A stretch of DNA of 64,000 nucleotides. It comes from Apostichopus japonicus. Taxonomy: Eukaryota; Echinodermata; Holothuroidea; Aspidochirotida; Stichopodidae. Position numbers and translations under genes: made by a program. Position 1 is the first letter of the stretch. Each line of letters begins with the position of its first letter. The notes under the pieces were generated by a model. It saw only the letters and a program-made list of their open reading frames with translations. It had not been told where the DNA came from and searched no databases. The stretch spans positions 36,188,168-36,252,167 of the forward strand of contig NC_092569.1 of assembly GCF_037975245.1 (NCBI RefSeq), given 5' to 3'. This document shows positions 34,340 through 46,585 of the stretch, piece after piece.

Positions 34340-36378
34340 GTAGGCTTAATTTTACCAAAAAGTACCTTTTTAACAATGATATACATTAAGTGCCCATGAG
34401 TGAACAACAGTAATAGTGTTCTGGGAACAACCATGTCGACATAATTGTATACCTAATTTATAGGCTACAAGTGATTACCTCAGAAATGCATAACGTCACA
34501 TTTATCTTTTCTTCTTCTGGGGATGGACCTCCAGACCTCCCACATGACAGAGTTCCCTTCAACGATCCCAATGCCAAACTAGTTATCTTCGTATAAGAGC
34601 AAAGGTGAACTGTTATATGCTTTACTTCCAGCACAACTGGACTGCAGGACTATAAGCCAGCGTTGCCAGTTTGCCCCCCCCCCCCAATAAAAACGTTTAT
34701 GTTGTTCAATCCGACTTAAGGTAGCTATAGGCCTAAAGGCTTGGGTAAAATCGTTTACCACGTTTCACTGGAGATTGCTCATCTTAGAGGCCTCCAAGTC
34801 TCAACGAAATGCGAACAAACATAATTCCCACCCACATAATGGGGCAGTTGTCAAACAAATAACAAAAACTTTGTATTTGTTATTCGTTCCCCCGATTTTA
34901 ACAAAACTTTGGACGGTTGCCTCCCAGAATAATTGGCAGACCCTGGTGTAGGCAATATTATTTGTGTTACAATTGGCTAGGCCTATAAACAATCAAGATT
35001 CTGGAACACTTTCTGTTTATTTCATGACTTTTCATCCTCCGAGGAGGAATAAGTGCCACAATGAGATGGGAGATAGCATAGCTCCTTTGAAGGAGCCTGG
35101 GGTTATTTTCTTCCCCAGACTCCCTTCCCCTAAACCAAAATAAACCTTATATAAGCTTCAAATGGTGCATAACGAGGCGTATTTGGATTAGACTCGGGAT
35201 TTAGGTCTATGTCGATATATATATATATATCCGTGGAGGTACCTCCATGATATATATAAAAGGCGATTACCCGACTGATTAAGTTAATAATAGTGGCTGA
35301 ACTTTTGTTCAATGGGCCGAAGTCTTATTAAAGATTTTATACAGGAGGGGACTACATACTTTAGGGTCACTGAAGTCGAATCCTATATGAATGCGGGTCT
35401 GGGGTCCTTCCACAGACAAAAGACCAATATCTCTTAAATACCAAATGGTGTATTCTGAGGCATAGGCTTACTTAGATTTTAATGTAGGTCTGAATAGGTA
35501 GATTTAAAGGGCGACCTAAATCTTCATGGGAGGGTCATATATGAGAATAAAGTATTTTATAAAGGATCAAGGGGTGCTGCCATACGTGGTGTTGTTGAAG
35601 CAGACGCTCATGTGTCAGGAGGAGGGTTAGGTGCCTCCTCCAGAAAAAAAAACCCAAAATAATGAAAAAAGTCCCCCACCTTGTGCATGCCTCTGTACAG
35701 AAGAAAAGTATAGAACAGAAATAAAGATTGAAATAACAAAACAGCCAAGTGCCTTTAGCACTATATAATTGCAGAAAAGTTATGACTAATTAGGTCTAAA
35801 TGCTTGAAAATTACACCACAAAATAAACTAGGTGGTTGTCTGACGACTTCGATACAAACTCACAATGCAAAGAATTGTTAAGCTATCAAAGTTAGAGTTA
35901 AAAAAGAAGGAACATTTTATTGTTATTATTAATTAACCATTCGGGGGGGGGGGGGAACGCGTTTAATCTATACTTATATAGACCTAAATTATAATCTAAA
36001 TATGCTTCGGAATTCAACATTTGATGTTCAATAAGTTTTTTTTTTTTTTTTTTCATTGAGGTGGACCGCCAGAATATCTTCATAGAAGCAGAACTATATC
36101 AATCTCTTTTCATAACTTGATCATTGGTTAAGAAAAAAATCTTCAAGTTTCCCACTTACAGGTGTTATAACAAATGCTCGAACAAGTTAAGAAAAAGAGT
36201 CATTTTTTTGGAAAATCCCGGTAGCCAGTGTAATATCCTATTGTATGGAACATACAGCGTACATTGGTATACGTTGGTAGAGGTACAAAAAAATGAGAGA
36301 ACTCAATTATTTAAAGCAAGCAGGTATTTTATTGAACTGCCTTCTACATTACAAGAGCAAGTGAACAACTGATATAGA
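34340..36378. other. Gene-poor right end of the island
   Basis: AT-rich sequence with a C-run (34674), an AT-rich hairpin (35217-35262), a G-run (35943) and a T-run (36036). No conserved frame or complete element could be defined. It ends where A-gene upstream similarity begins. Confidence 0.45.
35217..35262. other. AT-repeat hairpin around a perfect palindrome
   Basis: TGGAGGTACCTCCA is a perfect 14-bp palindrome flanked on both sides by self-complementary (TA)n tracts, so the whole segment could fold into a long hairpin or cruciform. No function can be assigned from sequence. Confidence 0.5.
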
Positions 36379-36559
36379 GACTGAGTTAAACATAGACCTG
36401 GCCACTGAAGCACAAGTTTATTGGATTCAAAAATAGTGTTTTACCTTGGCTTCAAATGTAAAGTACTTTTCTCCCCTGCCCAGCCGCCCCCAAGTTCAGC
36501 GTATGCGTTCTATCCTTTTGAACCTTTGGCTAGCTATGGGTCTGTTTCACAACCCTAAG

Positions 36560-36567
36560 TATATATA
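36560..36567 (+). promoter_or_regulatory. TATA box of A2
   Basis: TATATATA is 82 bp before the A2 start codon, at the same spacing and in the same conserved context as for A1 and A3. The promoter therefore appears intact although the gene is frameshifted. Confidence 0.6.
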
Positions 36568-37188
36568 GACGTTTGCATGCAACACAATTTCCTGAAAGAT
36601 TATTCTTAAATTTTGTTTATCATCATAGCTTTTCTCAAACAATGGACGTGAAGGAAGGATTTTGCTGGAGGTGTAACTTAAAGTTACGAAATGGAATGGT
36701 AATATGCGATTCGTGTAAAATCGCTCAATACTGCAGTCAAAAGTGCAAAGAAGCTGACCAGCTACGTCACAAAAGTGTAGAATGTCCTACATGGTCAACC
36801 AAAACGTGCGGAAATTGTCAGAAATTTGGAACTAAATATCAAGTAAGTTATACACAAGTTGTATTTATACACGAAGCAAGGTCACAGGAGGAGCGAGGGG
36901 GTTATGGGGGCATAGGCGTAGGAGGCGGGGGGGGGGGGGGCTGCAGCCACCAATAATTTGCAGTGTGTTTTTCATTTCTTTTGGGGTTTCGGCAATATGC
37001 AGAGAATTTTTCGGGCATCTACTGAAAGAATAATAAATTGCAATGTGTTTTTCAATTTTTTGGTGAATATTCGGGCAATATGCTGAAAATTTTTCGAGCA
37101 CCTACTGAAAGAAGAATGATTCGCAATGTGTTTTTCAAATATTTTGGTGAAATTCGGGCAATATGCTGAGAATTTTCCGGGCACCTAC

Positions 37189-37965
37189 CAGTGGCGGAGC
37201 GTCCATACAGTCAGAGGGGGCAGATGCCCCCCTGACGGACTCAAATGGACTGCTGGCGCCCTTTTCAGCTTTTTACCACTTTTTACTTATTCGCGATTAT
37301 TGACTTTTTTATTGCGCTCTCAAATACCTATTGACATTTGTCACATTTTTTTGGTGCAATTTTCTGACAAATGGCAATGACACCTCTTTATTCTTCGTTT
37401 ATCTGCAAATTAGCAAGGCCTGGAAAGGGTCATTCCGGCGATCTATGGAGTATCTTTACTCAAAAAAATTCTGTGCGCTCCTCTCCTACAGACCATTCTC
37501 TCCCCCTGACCAATAACCCTACAATCCTCGACAAAAATGATGGGACAGTATGAGCAGCAACGAGCGATATTGGTTTAAGCGCACTCCCTTCCCCCCGTTC
37601 AATGTTGTAGCCAAAAGCGCTCAGAAACTGCAACATTGTTGTAGCCAAAAGCGCTCAGAAACTGCAACACGGTTGTAGCCAAAAGCGCTCAGAAACTGCA
37701 ACATTGTTGTAGCCAAAAGCGCTCAGAAACTGCAACATTGTTGTAGCCAAAAGCGCTCAGAAACTGCAACATTGCTGTAGCCAAAAGCGCTCAGAAACTG
37801 CAACATTGTTGTAGCCAAAAGCGCTCAGAAACTACAACATTGTTGTAGCCAAAAGCGCTCAGAAACTGCAACATTGTTGTAGCCAAAGCGCTCAGAAACT
37901 GCAACATTGATACGGGGAGTAGGGTGTCCCATCTATTTTTGTCGACGATTGTAGCTCCGCCATTG
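37189..37965. mobile_element. hAT-like element nested inside the outer intron element
   Basis: Ends are CAGTGGCGGAGC (37189) and, reverse complemented, CAATGGCGGAGC (37965), 11 of 12 matching. Flanking 8-mers GCACCTAC (37181-37188) and GCACGTAC (37966-37973) form an imperfect target duplication. TIR type and duplication length fit hAT. Inside, an inverted repeat of about 30 bp (CTACAATCCTCGACAAAAAT at 37519 and its inverse ending about 37957) brackets the 34-bp tandem array. The element is 777 bp and non-coding. Confidence 0.75.
37605..37909. repeat. 34-bp tandem repeat, about 9 units
   Basis: The unit starts TTGTAGCCAAAAGCGCTCAG and ends AAACTGCAACATTG. The period is exactly 34 bp (GTAGCC at 37641, 37675 and 37709) with only a few substitutions and one single-base deletion. 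It is confined to the nested hAT-like element. Units are contiguous without spacers. Confidence 0.9.
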
Positions 37966-40116
37966 GCACGTACTAAAAGATGGATATCTTGCAATGTGTT
38001 TTTCAATGGTTAAATTTATATTATTATTATTATCATTGTTGTAACGACTTCCCCAATAATAATAACCAATATGGAAGGGTAATAACACGGAAAATGATTG
38101 TATGTTATTGGCATGTGATGTAATAACCGAATAATGCCTATATGATATGCACATTAACATGTGGAAAGTGCGCGGAGCGCGCGAAAAAATGTTGGTTACA
38201 TTTTTCGGGCAAGTTATTACAGCCCCCCAAATCAAATGAAGCTCCTACGCCTATGTATGCGAGTATGTAACTGAAAGTTTACTCACATATAAATACGTAG
38301 AATTGTGTATGGTTATTCATTTTAACAAGTACATGTCGTCACATGAATATGCAAGTAATCGTTTAAAAATCATTTTAAAAATTCACTTCAGTAACAAATT
38401 CAGCAGATTTATGTAGCGAAACTTTATGGATGGAGTTAGCAACAGTTTCTTTTTCTAATTTTTTCTCTAGTGTGCTTATTGCTTGACAACGGATTACTGT
38501 AATGGTGATTGTCAGAAGCGACATTGGAAGCGGCATGAACCTGTTTTCCAAATTTGGAAAGGAAGAGTAAAGCAAACAGCATTGCGACCGCTGATATATA
38601 TATTCAAGATTTACCTTATTACTTCAGTAATTCTTTCGCTAATGATCTCCTAAATCTAGAAAATAATGAAGGAGAGAGCAGTTCGTCATCTGCTGACCTT
38701 AGCAACAATGACAAAATCACTTCCGACTTTAGCATTTTACTTCCTGCTTGCGGTGACCTACGTCATATGATCCAGACGGTGTACTCACTCCCTGTAAACT
38801 TCACTGGTAGCTTGAAGTTTGTTTTGAATGATATTGATCCGTTCGTCATGGCAAGGAATGTCCTTCTTCTCTACATGATTAGTTCATCAATAGACGACAC
38901 CGCTCCGATTATTTCGTCTATTTGGCTGTCTCTCCTTCTCTCTGAGGAAGAGTATTCCTTCCTCCAAGACTCCCTCAAAAGTCTCACCGAGATGGACTCC
39001 ATGCAACTAAAGAAGAGAACGAACGGTGTGCTTGAAGTAAGTGAGAGGTCCTACAACACTTTGCGTGGAGTATGGCTTGGCTGGAAGAACCTCGAGGCAG
39101 GGATATGGACAAAAGTTGGATTCGTTCTTAAACAGCAGAGGACCTTTATGTTTGCCATCGACCCTTTAGCAGTTGAGAGCACCAATGGATACATCGAGCA
39201 AGTTCCAAAGCGACACGCACCGTCGATTCGCAAATGGATTGAAGACGGTGTAATAACTTCCGGAGACAAACGACTAGGGAAGACATTGCGATATTGCAAC
39301 CCGACCTTCACTGGTCGTCAACGGAGCGAGAGTTTCCGACCAGGGGAGTCCATTCCTCATGATTTTGTATTTCGATACTGCGTCAGATGTGATTGTATTA
39401 TGTTCCAGATGTGGGATTATCTTGATATGACTCAACATATCGACTGTGACTCGGTCACCGAAATGTGTCATGCCTTCACCACTGATTGCGTCATCAAAAC
39501 TTCGAAACTGATGAATGAGAAGCGACTGATCATAAAGACCTTCATCGAAGACTTTCTTAACATTGAATCATTTCTGACCGACAGTCCGCAATTTGATCGT
39601 ATTTTTACATCCAATCTGATAGATTACCACCAAGTGGGAACGGTGCTGGGGACACTTGAGCCTCTCCTTAACAAGGAGAACCCCCACGCTGTCATCTTGA
39701 CGGAAACCTTTAACTGGCATGCGGAGATGGAGGGTGCGGATCTACCAACAGATGAGAAAGTCCAATCGAGTTTGCTCCTTCGTGGAGCAATGGATGTAGA
39801 TCCAACGATGAAACGGTTCTTTTCTATGGAGGAAATGAATTATAGCTTCTCTCGTGAATATTATAATAATATGGATTACTTCATATTTTACCTCAGAGGC
39901 AGGAAGCTCAATGATTCAGGCAAGTTTCGATACGAAGGAACTAAACCAAAATTACCAACATGGTCAGATGTGAAAAAGTGGGGAGGGTTACACCTCCGCG
40001 ACTTTCGCGCAGGTAGGCATAAGGTTGTTCCATTTTCCCGACAGGTGAACGCTCGCCCGGTAAGCATGCTGCGTGGTAGTGTTCGTACCCTCGAATGGTA
40101 TCGGAAGGAGGTTTAA

Positions 40117-40868
40117 TCACATACTATTACTCTGTCAAAGCTGAAAAGGATATTCAGGTGGTTCAAGTTGATTGCTTGACAAAATTCTGAAAATGTTCTG
40201 TATCTTTATTTCACAACCATATCCATGCATAGCAAATTGTATGGCGATGATTATAACTTTCTCGAATTGTGTGATATTTTGTGAATACATCTGGCAACAG
40301 CGTAGAGAATGATGTTGCCATGGGCAACTAAGCTGAAAAACTTTGATTTGTAATGGAAAGTTTATCTAGTCATAATGTGTTACAATCAATCAACTTCTTC
40401 TCGGGTTAGGGAAATGATATTGAGATAGGGTTTTTGGTGTGCAACTAGCAAAGTGTAGATTCTTCCTCTCTAGGATAAGCGTTACATAGTCTGCCACCAA
40501 AACAATGCTGTATCTTAGCAATAACAAAAAATATAAAAATGTAATAACGAAAAGAAAAGAAAAAGATGATGCAGTGAATGATCTTGATATCGTGTCACAA
40601 CTGATATTCAGTGCTCTCAAATTCATTGCTTAATAAATCTTTCCTCACTCATTAGCATCATGCACACTTATGTGGGATATAAACGTCAACTAACACTATA
40701 TCGTGCACACAGACAAACAAGGTGTCAAAAGAAATTGAAGAACCAATGGGGATGGAGTTTTTTTTAATCAAGGCATTTTCGAAAACTTGTGATAATTTAG
40801 ACGTCGCTGATGACACATGACCGGTAGTATCAATAAGAGGACTATTTTGTTTCTATTTTGTATTACAA
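40117..40868. other. 3' flank of A2
   Basis: Aligns with the flanks of A1 and A3, but a segment equivalent to 59040-59260 downstream of A3 is deleted here. Similarity continues to CAATAAGAGGACTATTTTG and then joins block Y. AATAAA near 40632 (also near 59549) is a possible distal poly(A) signal. No gene is seen. Confidence 0.5.
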
Positions 40869-42115
40869 ATTTGTCAAGGACAAATTGTATTCATGTTATC
40901 CAAAGATGTGCTTTATTAGAAGTTAATATAAAATATCTTTGGTTAGGATATTAATAATGGTAAACCAATGGATTACCATTTAGGCATGTATTAATGTTAT
41001 AATGTTATCTGAATATCCTGAAAACCAGAATATACACAGAAACGTTCCTAGCTATCAATTTCTCTGTTCTCCTGGCCTATCACATATTGTGCCTTAAGCC
41101 ATTCTTAAATAAATATCTATCATTTATCTCTCAATATTATGTAAAGCAGAACACCAACAGAGTCATTATCAATGTTATTTTCTGTACACGTACATTGAGC
41201 ACAAGTAGATGTAATCAAAAGCTTCTTGGCATTGTTGCATTTCAATCTATGTTCACAAAAGATCATTTTAAGACATCCACATCAAGTATAACTCCATTTA
41301 AACTCTTGAGCAGAGCAGTTTTACTGTTCGGACAAACTACACAGAAAGAATGATAGGATAAACTATGGGTTTACTATAGTCTCTAACTACAATGTAACAA
41401 GTACTATTCCCACATCACAACAGATACACCTGTATACCAACAATGGGATGGGGGATGGGCAGGGTTATATCTGGGTGGGGTATGGGCAAGGTTATAACTG
41501 GGGTGGGGGATAGGCAGGGTTATAACGGGTGGTGGGGTATGGGCAGGGTTGAAACTGGGGTGGGCAATGGGCAGGGTTATAACTGGGGTGGGGGATGGGC
41601 AGGGTCATAACTGGGGTAAGTATGAGAGGACCAGGGTCTGATTGGAAGGATACAGTTCTGTGTGTTACAATCTTTGCCATTTTACGAGATAGAAACACAG
41701 ATTTAGGAATGCACAATATCAACAAATAAATACATCTTAAAACATTTGAAGGAATTTAAAAAAAAAAACATATTTGTGATGTTTACTTAATGGATGAGTA
41801 TGTTTGTTTACATCCATGATTGATTCCCCACTTGTCCCTTTGGTAACCTGTCTCTCTTCCCCTCACTCACACTTCTCAACCTTTACCCCAACACATGCTT
41901 CTGAAAGATTGAATTATTGGATATATCACACCAAATAATGCAAACCACTAACAATAATTGCAAAATAAACTACCATCTGCATATCTTTGTTTTAAGCCAC
42001 TATGACAGATGGACCGCCCACAACCAAGGTCACAGCACAGGATCACCAAACCCAAAAGGATGCTTAGTACTCTGCAGATAATCCATTTCAGATTAAACTG
42101 ATCCTTTATAGTTAA
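40869..42115. repeat. Block Y, copy 2 (left part)
   Basis: Matches 6990-8080 and 60590-61955. It contains the 28-bp minisatellite at 41440-41625 (about 7 units) and is interrupted at a TTAA site by the element starting at 42116. Confidence 0.7.
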
Positions 42116-43570
42116 AGTGGCCATGACACGAAAATTTCAACTTCCTGTCTTTTTGGGATCTATCTAAGCATGCTCTCTAGAACATATATCAACCATTCTG
42201 CCAGTTAAAAATTTAATTTTTCCCTTCGAAAATTGAGATTTAATTTACCCTCTTCGGGCTTGAAAAGTTCGTTCGGCTGAAAATGTTCCTAATCTCATGA
42301 CGTCATGTGACGTCATGTTATGAACACGATTCGGCTCTCGCTGATTCCTCCGAACACATATCATACTTACAGTACGACAAGTGTACATAAATACACAAAA
42401 CAATCGATAACAAGTCGGCGCGAAATCAGATCGAAATTTCCCGTGGAATGTCAGATTTAGAACCAAATGCGGCAACCGAAGTTCAAAGTGATAGTGGTTC
42501 TTCATCAAGCAGTGAAATTGGACTATGATTAGAGTGCCCTTTCTCATATTCGAAGCAGAGAGTGAAGGCGATGATCATGCCAATATTGAACCGAACGTTG
42601 AGGGTGGACCTGAGGTGTTAGAACCGTATCAGTTCGAGCCTGTTAAACGAGCCGAAATTGAAGCTCCACAACAGATCGAAGAACAAACCCGCTCGGAACT
42701 ATTGCAAGGAACATACAACGTGCTAAGAATTTATTAACGAAGCATTTAAAAACAAAATCCAGTCCATTTTGTGCATGTGTTGTTGGAATTCGCGGAACAC
42801 CCTAAACCGTATTGTGCGTTGTGTTACGGTGACTTACAACCCATATGTACAGTGTGTTGGCTATGTATTCATATACATGTACAAGGATCGCCACTTTCCC
42901 ATTAGAGGTTTCCTGTTCTCTAATCTGGTCTTCGGAGTTTTTAATGTGGAATACTTTACAGGAGAACGACTCGTTTATGTCGACCCGTTAAAGCCCATTT
43001 GTGTTATTTCATAAAAAAAAAGAAGGGATGCTTCCGTGAAGTGTTCGCTACATACGGAGCTGTATACTGGCCAGTTCCAGTGAATCGGCGCTGGTGTTGT
43101 GCACTAACTTGGTCATAATCGCCGTGTTTTTTTTTTCGTCCTTCGGCCATCGATGAAGGCATATTGCATGGGTTATGACATTTGTGCAGCCCCCAACAAC
43201 ACAACGGACCGGCATTTCTCTCGGATAATTTTTACAACATGTTGTAAAACAAACTTGAAATTTCCAGCGATATATCGTAATACAGTGGTTGTTCTCTCAG
43301 TGTAAATGTGCATGTATGTGTGACGGTAAGATCGTCGCGCATCCGGTACGTGCCTGGGCTTGGCACTTGTGTTCCTAACATGACATCATCATTGTCTTGT
43401 TTTGAAATCGCATTTTCAGATATCTATTTTCGGATGCGAATATTAAAACGTTAATTTCTAATTAGTCCTTGAGGTTTTCAAGGTGATGAGGATGGTTTTG
43501 TACATAGATTTTCTCATAGATTCAGAGGAAGTTACTCTTGATTAGTTGGATTTTACGTGTCATGGCCTCT
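42116..43570. mobile_element. TTAA-specific DNA transposon (Kolobok- or piggyBac-like) in block Y copy 2
   Basis: Ends are AGTGGCCATGACACG and, reverse complemented, AGAGGCCATGACACG (14 of 15). The left flank is TTAA (42112-42115) and the right flank TTCA (43571-43574). The two other Y blocks have an uninterrupted TTAATGAAG at this place (about 8077 and 61952), so TTAA was the target and one base has since mutated. TTAA targets are characteristic of piggyBac and Kolobok; the non-CCC ends favour Kolobok. Inside is a 70-codon frame (42525-42737) with an acidic part and EPYQFEP. Further on, 42820-43010 has a frame weakly like the C-terminal domain of P2X7-like, transposon-associated proteins. 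Both are remnants, and that similarity is a loose impression. Confidence 0.72.
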
Positions 43571-43574
43571 TTCA

Positions 43575-44181
43575 TGAAGTAGTTATTATTTAAATCATTT
43601 ACAGTAAATCTATACTTGCACAAGCCAATACTTAACTTGGAACTAATGAAACTCTGTTGAAATGAAGGGGCAGAGGACTAAGCTTATTAGTAAAGTGTTG
43701 ATACTTCTGCACCAGTTGAACCGGTTTTACCATATTATCTGAGAATTATTCAAAACCACATAATTTTTGGTGGACACGAACGGGGTGGTTTCACAAAATT
43801 TACACATGTTAGTGAGTCAACATTGGATAACCATTTTTACCTTCCAACTTTTGCATAAGGTATTAAAGCATTATGCTATGAAATTATCATATATTGCAAA
43901 CCATGATTTTGCACAAGATGGGGAGAGGGGAGAGGGAGAGGGGAGAGGGGAAAAGTTTACTAGTAGAGCGCGCTTACCCAAAATTAAATTAACATTTGGA
44001 GCTATGTATGATAAGGAAACTGTAGTTGTTGGCGCACTCACATCTATGAAACTTCATGTTTGGTTCTGTTTGCTCCCTGCATTGATATGTCAGTCCTAAA
44101 TAATAATAATAATAAAAAATAATAAAATAACAATATAATAATGTATACAACATGCACACATACAAGGGCATACCCAGCCCT
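43575..44181. repeat. Block Y, copy 2 (right part) with short heptamer array
   Basis: Continues the match to 8085-8420 and 9222-9300. At 43919-43951 only 3-4 units of the GGGGAGA repeat are present. AAT-rich low-complexity sequence at 44100-44142 follows. The laminin-like insert of copy 1 is absent. Confidence 0.7.
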
Positions 44182-45295
44182 GTCGATCCGGGAGTGGGAG
44201 GGGGGGGGGGTTAAGATGATCGTCCCGATATCATGGTCTAAATTTAATTGTGAAATACTGAATTATATTGAATCAACATAGTCGATATATTGTACAAACA
44301 CGATCATCTGTGATTCATTGTTCTTCTTTCCTTTGAGCTTGTACTGTCTGAACGGTTTCTATTATTATTTTCCAGGGGTGTAGCTACTTTTATTTCTGGG
44401 AGCGCAACATATTCATGGGGGGGGGCTTCATAATGGAATGACCCAAGCGCTCCCCGAGGGCCTTAGGACCCTGTTGGGGTCAAGAGGCAACGCCAGGGTG
44501 GGATCATTGGTGGTTTCCCGAAAGCTCTGGGGTATTTAAAAAATTGTGGGCATTAGAATGACGCATTTAATGATCTTCAAATGGCATTGGTTGCGCACTA
44601 AACAGACCACAAAAATCACCATGTGTCTTCAGCCGTCTTATGATGGCGCTGCACACTAAGGATTGTGGTCTTTCAGCGCAACGCTTACAGCGTTAACATC
44701 CTTCATTTCTCTCTGCTAGCTTGAAAGTCTCCCTCTAATTTGACTGTCTCCCTCTATTATGGTCTTTACTACTAATCAGAAACTTCACAAAATGTGCAAG
44801 ACTAAAAACTCAAAAAGAAAACCTGATGAGATAGATACGGTGAAGAAATTCACCGCATTAGATTTTTCTTTTCTTTTATTGAAAGATATGTTTTGTTTAA
44901 GAAGGAAAGGACGTATGGTGCTATTAAACAATTCTTAATTTTTTCTCCTATAGCCAACTTGTGACAGATAGTAAACAGTAAACTCCTATGGATACTGAAT
45001 GCTGCAGTCAGTGTATATTATTATCACACTGCATCTTCGTAACTATGTTCCTGCAGCAAGCTAATGTTTGCATTGTGATAGATAGGGCATACGTGCATTT
45101 ATTTATCTTTATTGCAACATCAGCACGGAAAACATCGGCTCTAAAATTAACTATAGGTGTACAATGACTGTATCTATATATAATCATATTGAAAGAAGAA
45201 GAACCACAAATACAACTCATAGTTACAGGTCTGAATTCTTGACTGACAGCTTGGAGTCCATTTCAGAATACTGGAAGGTAATACATTCATTCTTA
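44182..45295. repeat. Block X, copy 3
   Basis: Same block as 1-1150 and 9816-10650, including the ~270-bp segment (44360-44635) shared with copy 1. No conserved coding frame. Confidence 0.75.
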
Positions 45296-46585
45296 CATAA
45301 TTACCATATTCATTAGCGTACACAGGATTTCAAAAGTGGAGGAGGGGGAGGGGAGTCAAAATATCCCCGACTGATTAACTTCAATGGGGGTGGATTTTGG
45401 GAAAGGCCAGAGGTGAATGGAGCTTTTATTAAATAAAGGGAGGGAGCTGCACGTGGGACATTGTGGTCGACCCCTTTAAAGAGGGTGTAGGGGTCCGCCC
45501 TCAGAATTGGTTGTAAATAAGTTATAAACGTCAAGAATGGATGTCTATACATGTAACTCTAAGTACAATACAATTGTTTTCATTAATTAATTATAATAAA
45601 CTCCACAATTCCTCCGACTGAGTTAGGTAGTAACTTGAATCTTTATATGCTAGGCGCAAATGTAAATAAAGTACATTAAAAACGAAAGAGTGCTGCCGTT
45701 CTGTCATTGACGCCAACTTTCATGTATAACAAGAGTCAACTTTCAGAAACGGATTAGAAAGTTCGAATTCAAGCGGTGAATTCTGAGACATATTTAGACC
45801 AAAATTAAGGTTTTAAAAGTAGCTCAAAACGGAGGGTTGCAATAATAAATAATAATAAATGTGCCCGACTGATTAAAGTAGGGACCTGCACTATTACGGG
45901 ATGGCCTGCAGAGGCGAACGATACTGGAAGGGGTGTTGCCCTTGCGTCATTGTAGCTATCTACTGTGTTGGCGGTTGAGTGGTGCCCCCTCGCTCAGAGA
46001 GAAGAAAATTAGGCCGAAAGTGATGCATTCTGACACATATTATAAGTTATAAGTTATAGGTCTATTGATGTAGCTCTAATACATACTTTGTGTCAGATTA
46101 AAAAAAGGAAAGACGTTACACCCGTAGTAGCGTTTTCTTTTCTTCCTTTACAAAATGTCAAAATACCCAGACTGCGCCATGCTCCCCCCATCTCCACCCC
46201 ACCCCACCCCGACTGACGATCATAAGTAGTTGTCGTGGTGCATTTGATTTACTCCTTTACCTCAAATACATTTATTTTAAAACACAAGAAATCATATTTT
46301 AAAGAAACAGAAAACATTGTAAACAACATGTTCTCGGTATAACATCACCTTCTTGACTCGCTTGTCGCAAGATTGATAAAAACTGCCAAATATATGAGGC
46401 AAATTTAAAATTAGTCACCGGCTTAACTTTAGTTATGCATAGAACCGATGTTTAATACTTTCGGCTCATTTTTATTCAGTTTTCTAAATGGATGTCACAG
46501 GTTTATTAATTCAAATACATTCACCTAATGTACCATTTTTCATTTTAGCTTCCAACACTAGTTGTTTGTTATTTGTGGAACCATT
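45296..46585. other. Upstream region of B2
   Basis: Aligns with 10650-11929 before B1, with a few indels. The same acceptor-like TTTTTCATTTTAG lies shortly before the start codon. No TATA box is evident and no gene is seen. Confidence 0.55.

Larger units (their letters stand above)
13853..36378. other. 22.5-kb island unrelated to the array
   Basis: The left edge falls inside the last exon of B1. The right edge is where similarity to the upstream regions of A1 and A3 begins (GACTGAGTTAAACATAGACC at about 36380). The expected B 3' end, block Z and block P are all missing between B1 and A2, so this is a replacement (deletion plus insertion, or a rearrangement join) rather than a simple insertion. 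It contains unrelated gene fragments and several transposons, annotated separately. No terminal repeats unite its two ends. An assembly mis-join is the main alternative. Confidence 0.65.
36911..38255. mobile_element. TIR element with 8-bp target duplication in the A2 intron (outer)
   Basis: CATAGGCGTAGGAG at 36911-36924 and its exact reverse complement at 38242-38255 bound an insertion absent from the A1 and A3 introns. Flanks TATGGGGG (36903-36910) and TATGCGAG (38256-38263) each differ by one base from a consensus TATGCGGG, matching the empty sites (TATGCTGG in A1, TTTGCGGG in A3). An 8-bp duplication fits the hAT superfamily. Near the left end a ~85-bp motif (GCAATGTGTTTTTCAA... ATTCGGGCAATATGCTGA) is repeated about three times. 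No transposase frame is present. Confidence 0.75.
36642..40116 (+). pseudogene. A2: double MYND / DUF4470 gene with frameshift and lost zinc ligand
   Basis: Exons correspond to 36642-36842 and 38471-40116. Finger 1 is complete. In finger 2 the last ligand, equivalent to C93 of A1, is Phe (TTC for TGC) and K90 is Glu (HEPVF). A TA tract at about 38594-38603 is two bases longer than in A1 and A3, which shifts the frame and gives a stop at 38651 (product about 127 aa). After the shift the original frame is open to the normal stop at 40114-40116, with ILLPACGDLR, NDID and FDRIFTSNLIDY all preserved and few other changes. This points to a very recent inactivation, or to a base error in the TA tract. 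The intron is 1628 bp instead of about 300-400, owing to two nested transposons. Confidence 0.78.

Noticed and set aside
37605-37909. CRISPR-like appearance of regular 34-bp repeats
   Set aside because: Units are contiguous with no unique spacers, and the locus is a eukaryotic transposon; it is a simple minisatellite.
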